From contig NZ_CP139992.1 in assembly GCF_034424155.1 (NCBI RefSeq), positions 1,814,012-1,878,011 on the forward strand: a stretch of 64,000 bases of DNA. Direction: 5' to 3'. Of this stretch, positions 56,614 to 64,000 are shown piece after piece; position 1 is the stretch's first letter, and the number at the start of each line of letters is the position of its first letter. The notes below the pieces were generated by a model, which was not told where the DNA came from, did not search any database, and saw only the letters and a list, made by a program, of their open reading frames with translations. The stretch is from Hafnia alvei. Lineage in GTDB: Bacteria; Pseudomonadota; Gammaproteobacteria; Enterobacterales; Enterobacteriaceae. The position numbers and the translations under genes were made by a program.

Positions 56614-57480
56614 CTATTCCTCAGGATCGCAGTTACTGCAATGACCTTCCATCCGGAATGCACCACATTTACAAGGCTCCATAGGAACAAAACCATCCAT
56701 CTTGCTGTATTCACATTTATACCAGAGACAGACACCGGCCCTTTGTTCCGGTAAATAAATTACGGATGGGGCACTACATTCCGGACATTCCTGAAAATCC
56801 CAAGTTTGCAGATTATTCAGGCTGAAACCACAACAGATACAGTGAGTCCGTGTCGGAAAGCTTTCACCTTGGTAAAGGATAAAATGTGAAAAACTCTCAC
56901 AAACGGGACAAAGTGCAAGGGTGTATTCCTGGTTAACAGTTATATCAAGGAATTGTTGCTCAAGAGCGATGATGTCTTGACGTAAATCAGAGTTCCATGA
57001 ATTTTCGGTCTCATCTGACTGAATTATGACGAATGCGGGACGAAAAATTTGTTGGTACAGTTCACTCAGTTGCATTGCCAGTTCTTGCGGACGAACCTCA
57101 AGGGCAAAATGCTGAAGGTTATTACGCAACTGACCCACCGTTTTCATCATTTGTAACGCAGATTCAGAAAATTCGGCTGGGTAATATGTCTTTAACCGCT
57201 TACAAAGCTGGCTGACGTTGACAGATTTACACTGGTGTAATTCTGACTCAGTTGGATGCGCCGGATCCACACATTTTTCCTGAAGCGATGCTGGATTAAA
57301 AATCGCTCCAGACCCATTGCGCGAAACTACGGCCTTCAACAATAGCTCAGCGGCCTGAAAAAGGTTAAGCAGGCACTGTTTGTAGTCACGTCGATCATGA
57401 CCTTCTAGCGCTTTGTTAAAGTAGTCCAGCCCGGTTTCCACCGAATCCAACGCATTTTCTAGTAAGTTAAAACGGACCAT
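56614..57480 (-). CDS. HEPN-like zinc-ribbon protein, unknown function
   Basis: 288 residues. The N-terminal half (about 1-145) is all helical and contains QLRNNLQHFALEV with Arg119 and His124, an Rx4H arrangement with Asn after Arg typical of HEPN ribonuclease domains. The C-terminal part has four cysteine pairs or clusters (CPVC near 191, CICCG near 218, CPEC near 235, then CKCG and CSNC at the end), suggesting two zinc ribbons. GGGGGG precedes the ATG. Such a mix of HEPN and zinc fingers is seen in RNA-targeting toxins and defence proteins, but I do not recognise this family. It has no adjacent partner on the same strand. Confidence 0.6.
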   Translation of the reverse strand: MVRFNLLENALDSVETGLDYFNKALEGHDRRDYKQCLLNLFQAAELLLKAVVSRNGSGAIFNPASLQEKCVDPAHPTESELHQCKSVNVSQLCKRLKTYYPAEFSESALQMMKTVGQLRNNLQHFALEVRPQELAMQLSELYQQIFRPAFVIIQSDETENSWNSDLRQDIIALEQQFLDITVNQEYTLALCPVCESFSHFILYQGESFPTRTHCICCGFSLNNLQTWDFQECPECSAPSVIYLPEQRAGVCLWYKCEYSKMDGFVPMEPCKCGAFRMEGHCSNCDPEE

Positions 57481-57703
57481 ATCAAAGCCCCCCGAATAGG
57501 CATCGTCGTTATGCCAGCGCTTCCGCCAGTTACACAGATAGTGATTGTGCCCATGAATATTGGGAGCCTATTTTAGCATGTTTAACTTTAGTAGTACTGA
57601 CACAACATTCATGGAGCGTACTGATTGACTTTTGAGGGCGTGTATTTACAAGCTCACTCCAATGCTGTATAGTTCATAAAGAGTGAATTTAGCTAGTGCA
57701 TCC

Positions 57704-57728
57704 ATAGGTTCAATTCCTATGCCTACAA
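57704..57728 (+). other. tRNA 3'-end-like fragment (T arm plus acceptor strand)
   Basis: ATAGG-TTCAATT-CCTAT is a perfect T arm with canonical loop, followed by GCCTACA-A as an acceptor strand and discriminator. No matching 5' acceptor strand (TGTAGGC) lies upstream, so no full tRNA is present. It may be an attachment-site relic. Confidence 0.3.
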
Positions 57729-57811
57729 TTCTCATCACAGCTCTCCCAATAGTCGCATTTACCCGTTACCTCAACGTGTTACTTAACGATTACGTCAGTA
57801 AGGAGAAGCCT

Positions 57812-57985
57812 ATGAGTAAATTATTCCGCCATGTAGTACTATATGTATCTTGTTTCATTGAAACTTTTTGGGCTGGGGTGATAAGTGTAGCAGCGGGTCT
57901 GATGACAGGCGGTGTCCAAATTATTTTGGCACTAGCTAAATCTTCTCAATTTTTGTTTTTTTATTCAAAGCACTTACACCCATAA
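57812..57985 (+). CDS. Small hydrophobic protein
   Basis: 57 residues starting MSKLFRHVVLYVSCFIETFW, with a strong AAGGAG seven bases before the ATG at 57812. One or two membrane helices (about 7-25 and 27-45). The good ribosome site favours a real gene; family unknown. Its position among phage-like debris would fit a small phage membrane protein. Confidence 0.45.
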   Translation: MSKLFRHVVLYVSCFIETFWAGVISVAAGLMTGGVQIILALAKSSQFLFFYSKHLHP

Positions 57986-58292
57986 ATATTATTTAAATCA
58001 ATAAACTAAGTCACTCCACGCATATTTTCCTTATCATGGTCTTTCGTGTTTTTTGTACTCAACATGATCGTTTCCCCTTTCTTTAATACACAGTGTGATT
58101 AGCTACGTCTTCTGCTGGAACGAAGTGGATGGGTTAATTGAGCTTAATGTCAGCTATACGCGATGAGCGGAAATTGACATATCTGTTAAAGTGAATGGTT
58201 CATTTTGCAGGGATACTTACACTGTTATCCCCCTGTCAAAATGACATAGCTAAGAATAAGAGTTCTTCTTCAAGAACAACAAAAAGAGATCA

Positions 58293-58308
58293 TTCCGGCA
58301 TGCCGGAA
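58293..58308. promoter_or_regulatory. Perfect 16-bp palindrome at start of kinase module
   Basis: TTCCGGCATGCCGGAA is a perfect palindrome. It overlaps the first possible ATG (58300) of the following gene, leaving starts at 58321 and 58324 as alternatives. A second imperfect hairpin (CATTTTG / CAAAATG, 58201-58243) lies upstream. A dimeric autorepressor site is plausible. Confidence 0.4.
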
Positions 58309-58608
58309 ACGCAGCGTGAAATGATGACGGATAAGACGCTGGCGAATACCATGGCAGCGGCAAAGGCCATAGCCGCCAATCAGAAAGGTAGAAAAGCCGC
58401 GAGGAAGGAAAGCCACCAGCAAAATGAAGCCATCGAGCGCCTGGCGCGTAAATACGCGTACCTTAAACGGCGCAGAGATGCAGATTTACCCGCAACTAGC
58501 GACTTCAGCAATGAACTGCATACAGGCCGAGTAAGTGATGCGCTGGATGCCGTATTGAAAAGACAGCCAGAAAAGCGGTATTGGGTTCCAGAGGGTTTTA
58601 GAGGTTAA
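58300..58608 (+). CDS. Small basic helical protein upstream of zeta-type kinase
   Basis: 102 residues from the ATG at 58300, or 95 to 94 from 58321/58324. Mostly helical and charged: AAAKAIAANQKGRKAARKESHQQ, AIERLARKYAYLKRRRDADLP. No recognised domain. It is 90 bases upstream of the zeta-like gene and on the same strand, the position of an antitoxin in epsilon-zeta type loci, but it does not resemble epsilon. Confidence 0.5.
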   Translation: MPETQREMMTDKTLANTMAAAKAIAANQKGRKAARKESHQQNEAIERLARKYAYLKRRRDADLPATSDFSNELHTGRVSDALDAVLKRQPEKRYWVPEGFRG

Positions 58609-58698
58609 AGCGGTCACAAATCTAGCTAATTTGTAACCATCTTTGAACGCTTATGATATTGTTAAATAAAACCAAAACTACTACGGCATGATTTACCG

Positions 58699-59397
58699 AT
58701 GAAACAAGAACTTGAAACCATACTGCCTGAGTTTGGTGAGGCAATTCGCCCTCACGTTTATAGTTACGTAACAGCAAGCAAAAATGCCAATGCCAAGCAC
58801 GTCCTGTTTATGGCTGGTTCGCCTGCTGCGGGTAAAACCGAGCTCTTAAATCGTCTATTAGAACAACATGGCATCACAAACATTGTTCGAATTGATGCTG
58901 ATGATTTTCGCTGGTGGTTCCCCTACTACAATGAAGAGAACTCTGTGGACTATCAGAAGCCTGCTTCCAGAATGGTCGATTTCATCTACAAAAAAGCGCT
59001 GTCTGAAGGCTATCCCATTGTTATGGACTCTACTTTCTCCAGTATTGGTATTGCGGAGAGGAACTTTGATCTGGCCCTGAAGGCTGGTTATCAGTTGGCA
59101 CTGAATTATGTCTATTTTGATCCGGCTTACGCGTGGGTTTTTGCCCAAGCCCGCTCGCGTAAGGTTCCGTTAGAGGTCCTTAAAGCGAACTTTTTCAAGA
59201 GCAGAGAGACCATTGAACATATGCTCGCGAAATATGCAGGCCAATTTACACTCAATGTTTATCATCGGCGGGAAGATCCTGAAAATGATGGGCAGTTCGT
59301 GGTCGACTATACTCCTAACGTGACCCTTGCAACCTGGGCTACCTCCCATAGCTGCCCATATTCAGACGTTAGCGATCTAGCGCATTTAGGTGTATAA
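58699..59397 (+). CDS. Zeta-toxin-type kinase
   Basis: 232 residues. Walker A GSPAAGKTE with Lys46, RIDADDFRWWFPYY where zeta toxins place the catalytic Asp and substrate loop, and a lid-like ARSRKVPLEVLKANFFKSRETI (about 150-171). Zeta toxins phosphorylate UDP-N-acetylglucosamine and block wall synthesis; other members phosphorylate different small molecules. Start at ATG 58699 has only a weak site. It is followed after 25 bases by a gene with strong AAGGAG, probably co-transcribed. No canonical epsilon antitoxin is nearby. Confidence 0.78.
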   Translation: MKQELETILPEFGEAIRPHVYSYVTASKNANAKHVLFMAGSPAAGKTELLNRLLEQHGITNIVRIDADDFRWWFPYYNEENSVDYQKPASRMVDFIYKKALSEGYPIVMDSTFSSIGIAERNFDLALKAGYQLALNYVYFDPAYAWVFAQARSRKVPLEVLKANFFKSRETIEHMLAKYAGQFTLNVYHRREDPENDGQFVVDYTPNVTLATWATSHSCPYSDVSDLAHLGV

Positions 59398-59422
59398 TAA
59401 GTGTCCGATTTAAGGAGTGCAT

Positions 59423-60046
59423 ATGTCTGTTAAAACTGAAGCCATTAAACCAGCTGCTGAAATTTCGTTGTTCGATGCATTCGGACCTAACGTGAGCGAG
59501 CAGGTACAAGCTACCAACCGGAAGGCCGCTGAGCTTTCTATGGCTGATATGGCTCAGGTAATGGACGTGACATTATCGTCTAGGAAGAAACTGGAAGTAA
59601 CAGCTGAGAGCGAAGATATTCTCGATTTGCCTCAATGGCTAGAAGTCAATGCACAGAAATCTGGAGTTTCTTTTGGCATGAAAGCATACACTTCTGTTGA
59701 AGTTTACAAGATGCATGTTCCAGACTTTCGCCAGATCCTTCCTGTAGGTGCAAATATGTTGCATACCTATTCACCAATCGGCAGAATGGGCCTGCAAGGA
59801 ATTCATGATTTAATTGGTGCTGTTTCATCTAAACTTCATCACTTGCAAGGTGTCGGAGTTGATGAGAGCACGTTTAAAATACTTGTCCGCTATGAAGATG
59901 CGAAAACGGGTGCTCCCCGCAATGATATAGTTGAAGCTGAGTCGACCATTAGCCCAAGTCCTTTAACTGGGATCAAGGTCCGTGTGAAAAAACTTCGCAG
60001 AAAAGATCATGAAATGGCGATGCATGCACTAATTGCCAAAAAATAG
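59423..60046 (+). CDS. Protein of unknown function linked to the zeta-type kinase
   Basis: 207 residues from the ATG at 59423, with AAGGAG six bases upstream (a GTG at 59417 is too close). Soluble, mixed alpha/beta; centre reads FGMKAYTSVEVYKMHVPDFRQILPVGANMLHTYS, end is basic (RVKKLRRKDHEMAMHALIAKK). No motif known to me. Tight linkage to the kinase and a shared terminator suggest a partner, possibly neutralising it or acting with it. Confidence 0.55.
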   Translation: MSVKTEAIKPAAEISLFDAFGPNVSEQVQATNRKAAELSMADMAQVMDVTLSSRKKLEVTAESEDILDLPQWLEVNAQKSGVSFGMKAYTSVEVYKMHVPDFRQILPVGANMLHTYSPIGRMGLQGIHDLIGAVSSKLHHLQGVGVDESTFKILVRYEDAKTGAPRNDIVEAESTISPSPLTGIKVRVKKLRRKDHEMAMHALIAKK

Positions 60047-60059
60047 TAAGACCTTAACA

Positions 60060-60085
60060 AAACCTCGCTCGATTGCGGGGTTTTT
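60060..60085 (+). terminator. Terminator of the zeta-kinase module
   Basis: CCTCGC (60063-60068) pairs with GCGGGG (60075-60080), followed by TTTTT. It closes the two- or three-gene unit. Confidence 0.75.
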
Positions 60086-60109
60086 GCTTTCTAGCGTTCT
60101 AAAAGTCAA

Positions 60110-60345
60110 TCACTCCACCTCACCGGCGCGGATCATCTCTAAAACCGATTTAGTTTTCGGCATAGTGCCCTTCGTCGTCTCTTTCTGCGTACATGAAACA
60201 ACATCTGCGGCCCGTAGCGGATCACCATCAGTGACTGGTTAAAGTCTTCTTTTCGTTTATCTTAGCAAGCTGGTGCTGCGTGTAGGTCCCGCCCATTTCG
60301 GCATACTGTCGAAAATCGATGAGATGGCCGGTCGTAGTTGGGGTC
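60110..60345 (-). pseudogene. Phage-like gene relic
   Basis: On the - strand two adjoining frames give HLIDFRQYAEMGGTYTQHQL... and TDGDPLRAADVV...MPKTKSVLEMIRAGEVE, ending at 60110. They look like one gene tail broken by a frameshift near 60228. Family not recognised; style and context suggest a phage or plasmid origin. Confidence 0.35.
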
Positions 60346-60434
60346 AGTTTGGATATCGAAAATTATTGTACGTTAAAGTTATTTTTGTACGTCTGAGCTA
60401 TGGTAAAGCTTGACCACTTTGACAGGCAGCTATG

Positions 60435-60451
60435 AGCGAGAAGCGGACATT
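60435..60451 (+). repeat. 17-bp direct repeat, right copy
   Basis: AGCGAGAAGCGGACATT, identical to 56331-56347. Confidence 0.6.
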
Positions 60452-60557
60452 TAGTTGACTGACTTAATCAGGATAAACAATCGTTATCTTAGGCACTTTC
60501 ATCAAACCTGAAATCATGACTATCTCCTGATCAGGGAAATCGACAGCAGTCCGCTCA

Positions 60558-60578
60558 GCCACTCAAGTGGCTATTTTT
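60558..60578 (+). terminator. Orphan terminator
   Basis: GCCAC (60558-60562), TCAA, GTGGC (60567-60571), then TATTTTTT. No + strand gene ends here, so it may belong to a lost gene or a small RNA in 60452-60557. Confidence 0.5.
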
Positions 60579-60786
60579 TGCGTGATGCATTCAGAAAAAC
60601 TCGGTCAGTAATCTCTAGGTGAGTAAAATCAAATTCTTTTAACTCAGGTAACGTGGCTATGTCAGATTTTTCTTTCTTGTAGGTTCGAACCATCAAATTT
60701 AAAGGAAGAGGCTTTAGCGGGATTTCTTCGTAATAACGGGAAGGAATGATCCCTAACTCGTTGTTTTTACGATAGTGATTAGTGTC
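60571..60786 (-). pseudogene. C-terminal gene fragment, unknown
   Basis: An open - strand frame of 71 codons, DTNHYRKNNELGIIPSRYYEE...NASRKK, without a good start and preceded by a stop. It reads like a real protein tail (balanced composition, several Pro/Tyr/Leu). Not recognised. 60787-61043 has no supported gene. Confidence 0.3.
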
Positions 60787-61043
60787 TTAATATTACGAAA
60801 TTCAAAGCTATCTATATGATAAAAATATGAAAAAGGTATGATTTAAAATCCGCCTTGTCTAACATCACTCCTAATATATTTTTATTGTGCTGCCGCACAA
60901 TGATAAAAATGACACTAGATCTTTGATACCACCAAATAACACCATCAGCTTTCATGACATGTATCAATCCACAATATTACCGGTGCGTTACGCTAGCGGC
61001 TGCAAGCAATATTGTTCATGTGATTCATTGAGTTGGAGGTAGC

Positions 61044-61328
61044 GTGTTTATTGTTTCTTTATCGTACGTAAAACCCCTTGTCGACGTGGAAGCGTGTCTG
61101 AACGAACATCGACAGTTTTTAGATGCCTGTTATTCGAAAGGGTATTTTATTGCATCAGGGCCGAAAGAGCCAAGAACGGGCGGAGTGATTCTGGCAAAGG
61201 GAATGACTCGAACTGAGTTAGAAACTCTGATCGAGGAGGATCCTTTTCATCGCGCAGGGGTTGCGCAGTATGAGATAACCGAGTTTATACCAGTCAAATA
61301 CGCGCAGGGATTTGAGCGTTATATCTGA
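61044..61328 (+). CDS. YciI-like family protein
   Basis: 94 residues with GTG start and TTGGAGG upstream. The alpha/beta dimeric YciI fold is indicated by HRQFLDACYSKGYFIASGPKEPRTGGVILAKG and the following helix; His22 and Asp28 correspond to the conserved active-site-like pair. Reaction unknown. Confidence 0.82.
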   Translation: MFIVSLSYVKPLVDVEACLNEHRQFLDACYSKGYFIASGPKEPRTGGVILAKGMTRTELETLIEEDPFHRAGVAQYEITEFIPVKYAQGFERYI

Positions 61329-61378
61329 TCATCAAGAGAGCTTTCCTACAATGAAGGCTCAATTTATTTGATCTGGCG

Positions 61379-61651
61379 TTATTTGATATAGGAATCCAGT
61401 ACTTTTAACACAACGTCAAGATCTTCTTCGCGCTGTCCCTCGTTGTCCTGATGCACAATATGTTCAGTCAAGTGGCCTTTAATCACCTCGCGCATCAATC
61501 CATTCACCGCACCTCGAATAGCAGCAATCTGCTGTAATACGGCTGAGCATTCATGGGGTTCGTCGAGCATTTTATTGAGCGCTGCAACTTGCCCTTGAAG
61601 CTTGCTGGTTCTAGCTTTCAGCTTTTTTTTATCTCTAATCGTATGTGACAC
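61379..61651 (-). CDS. rcnR: Nickel/cobalt-responsive repressor RcnR
   Basis: 90 residues from GTG at 61651 ([20 protein letters not shown]), with AAGGTG upstream; this matches E. coli RcnR, while the frame is open 11 codons further. Metal-binding residues Cys35, His60 and His64 ([16 protein letters not shown]) are in place. It represses rcnA in the absence of Ni(II) or Co(II). Divergent from rcnA, with operators between. Confidence 0.93.
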   Translation of the reverse strand: MSHTIRDKKKLKARTSKLQGQVAALNKMLDEPHECSAVLQQIAAIRGAVNGLMREVIKGHLTEHIVHQDNEGQREEDLDVVLKVLDSYIK

Positions 61652-61700
61652 AGCAGCACCTTCATAACGTTCTGAAGTGCTCAATATAGCACTTCATTTA

Positions 61701-61735
61701 TACTGGGGGGTAGTATTTGATACTGGGGGGGAGTA
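61701..61735. promoter_or_regulatory. Tandem RcnR operator sites
   Basis: TACTGGGGGGTAGTA (61701-61715) and TACTGGGGGGGAGTA (61721-61735), each a G-tract flanked by TACT/AGTA-type half-sites, as known for RcnR. They lie between rcnR and rcnA, start to start 20 bp. Confidence 0.88.
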
Positions 61736-61771
61736 TGCTTTTTTGCACCCGTAATAGTAAGAATTATTATC

Positions 61772-62623
<852 letters not shown>

Positions 62624-62673
62624 CCCCCAGATATGCCACGCTGAAGATTGCCTCAAGTCTATTATTCTGATTA

Positions 62674-62699
62674 AGCCCTGATGAAAGTTAGGGCTATTT
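62674..62699 (+). terminator. Weak terminator after rcnA
   Basis: AGCCCT (62674-62679) pairs with AGGGCT (62690-62695), then ATTT. Confidence 0.5.
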
Positions 62700-62984
62700 G
62701 CTGTAGGAAATATGCTCGTTGATATATCTCTGTCGTTCTCTGTTACAGGGGATAAGTTATTGTGCTGTATTAAAAAACCAATAACTGTGGAAAATTCCTA
62801 AATTTACTTTATTGATATTTTATAGTAGTTTGCAGCTAGATATATAGCGGGTAATCGAAACACTGCTATGTGTAGCTCACATCTTTTCCTCCAAATTATT
62901 CATCCCTGTTTCAGCGGCTGCGAGTAGACACGTTGTGCAACCAGCAAAGGGTTGGTGGTAATCAGGGGGAGCGCTGCATTGTGC

Positions 62985-63005
62985 CCGCCATCTGGCGGTT
63001 TTTTT
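62985..63005 (+). terminator. Strong terminator without upstream gene
   Basis: CCGCC, ATCT loop, GGCGG and seven T. It ends no visible coding gene on the + strand, so 62830-63005 may encode a small RNA. The rest of 62700-63146 holds nothing else I can support. Confidence 0.6.
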
Positions 63006-63146
63006 ATACCTAAGATTTGCCGAATCTAAAAATTTTATCTGTTGAGTGAGCAAAACGCATAAGAACCGCCTATAGATCAACGATACGCCCACGTCACCTG
63101 CTCAGTTACGGCTCTGCACCACTTTGAAATCACTTTGGGGTTTTTA

Positions 63147-64000
63147 ATGGATTGGATGGTTGATGCATTTACCACATATCTTTATGGCATAAAGATTATT
63201 GCGATAACCTTAGCAATACTGATGCTTATCAGCGGTGTTGATGATCTTTTTATCGACGTTGTTTACTGGTCCAGACGTATTTGGCGAAGCTTAACGACCT
63301 ACAAAAAGCATAAGCATCTCAGCCACAAAGAACTCTATAAGCCTGACGAAAAACCGCTGGCGATCATGGTCCCCGCGTGGAACGAGACCGGCGTAATAGG
63401 CAATATGGCAGAGCTAGCCGCTACAACGCTGGATTATGAGAACTACCATATTTTTGTCGGCACCTATCCAAATGACCCTGACACCCAGCGCGATGTCGAC
63501 GAAGTTTGCGCCCGTTTTCCCAATATTCATAAAGTTGTCTGTGCAAGGCCAGGCCCAACCAGCAAAGCCGACTGCCTGAACAACGTACTCGATGCAATCC
63601 TTCAGTTTGAGCAGAGTGCCAATTTTAAGTTTTCAGGATTTATTCTGCATGATGCTGAAGATGTTATTTCGCCGATGGAGCTAAGGTTGTTCAACTATCT
63701 GGTTGAACGCAAAGATTTGATTCAAATCCCTGTTTACCCCTTCGAACGCCCTTGGACCAGTTTTACTAGCCTGACCTATCTGGATGAATTTGCCGAACAG
63801 CACGGCAAAGATGTGCCTGTGCGTGAAGTTATCGCCGGGCAGGTGCCGAGCGCTGGCGTTGGAACCTGTTTTAGCCGTCGTGCGGTAATGGCGTTGTTAG
63901 CCGATGGTGATGGTATTGCTTTTGATGTGCAGAGTTTGACCGAGGACTATGACATCGGCTTTCGTTTAAAAGAGAAGGGGATGAAGGAGATTTTTGTTCG
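63147..64000 (+). CDS. nfrB: Phage N4 receptor inner-membrane subunit NfrB, 5' part
   Basis: At least 284 residues, cut by the window edge. It starts MDWMVDAFTTYLYG with GGGG upstream, has an N-terminal membrane helix (about 12-35), and a family 2 glycosyltransferase domain with PLAIMVPAWNETGVIGNM, HDAEDVISPMEL (DxD-like) and SLTEDYDIGFRL (TED motif). Sequence matches E. coli NfrB closely. It makes the surface glycan exported by NfrA, used as receptor by phage N4; a cyclic-di-GMP-binding MshEN domain is expected in the missing part. Confidence 0.95.
   Translation, partial: MDWMVDAFTTYLYGIKIIAITLAILMLISGVDDLFIDVVYWSRRIWRSLTTYKKHKHLSHKELYKPDEKPLAIMVPAWNETGVIGNMAELAATTLDYENYHIFVGTYPNDPDTQRDVDEVCARFPNIHKVVCARPGPTSKADCLNNVLDAILQFEQSANFKFSGFILHDAEDVISPMELRLFNYLVERKDLIQIPVYPFERPWTSFTSLTYLDEFAEQHGKDVPVREVIAGQVPSAGVGTCFSRRAVMALLADGDGIAFDVQSLTEDYDIGFRLKEKGMKEIFV

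Overview
The window looks like a chromosomal segment of an enterobacterium (order Enterobacterales). The core order uvrY-uvrC-pgsA followed by tRNA-Gly, tRNA-Cys and tRNA-Leu, with yecF nearby and rcnR-rcnA and nfrB further on, is shared with Escherichia coli. The type VI secretion (T6SS) locus, the archaic pili and the moderate GC content fit a Hafnia- or Serratia-like genus. That placement is inference; nothing here fixes the genus.

Layout. (1) 0-2 kb: an orphan LuxR-like regulator, then a long AT-rich leader with inverted repeats. (2) 2.0-30.7 kb: one complete T6SS locus on the + strand, tssB-C-K-L, an OmpA-domain protein, hcp, clpV, vgrG, a Tle3-type lipase effector, three tandem copies of its putative immunity gene (the middle one frameshifted), PAAR, a membrane protein, then tssM-A-F-G-J-E and a VasL-type TssA paralogue. 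All 13 core subunits are present. (3) 30.7-43.2 kb: a large MscS-type channel, an orphan TolC-like outer-membrane lipoprotein, cytoplasmic alpha-amylase, an archaic (Csu-like) chaperone-usher pilus operon whose tip-protein gene carries a frameshift, and chaC. (4) 43.3-50.3 kb: tRNA-Lys(CUU), small genes, a gene-free stretch holding two copies of a structured-RNA-like motif, ydgC and yecF, uvrY-uvrC, pgsA and the three-tRNA array. (5) 50.3-61.0 kb: a decayed accessory island next to tRNA-Leu, with an integrase remnant, an IS3 remnant, a umuC tail and phage-like scraps, plus apparently intact genes: yagU, a DUF1883 gene, an XRE regulator, cytochrome b561, a HEPN-like zinc-ribbon protein and a zeta-toxin kinase module. 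(6) 61.0-64 kb: a YciI protein, rcnR-rcnA with two clear RcnR operators, and the 5' part of nfrB.

How the genes work together. The T6SS genes would build the membrane complex (TssJ-L-M), baseplate (TssE-F-G-K), sheath (TssB-C), tube (Hcp), spike (VgrG-PAAR) and recycling ATPase (ClpV). VgrG carries a C-terminal extension and is translationally overlapped with the lipase effector, so the effector is probably VgrG-delivered, with the tandem membrane proteins protecting the producer. The most unusual signals are the repeated and homopolymer-rich immunity array, the tandem RNA motif with compensatory changes in its closing stem at 44.65-44.9 kb, and the HEPN/zinc-ribbon and zeta-kinase modules enclosed by a 17-bp direct repeat at 56.3 and 60.4 kb.
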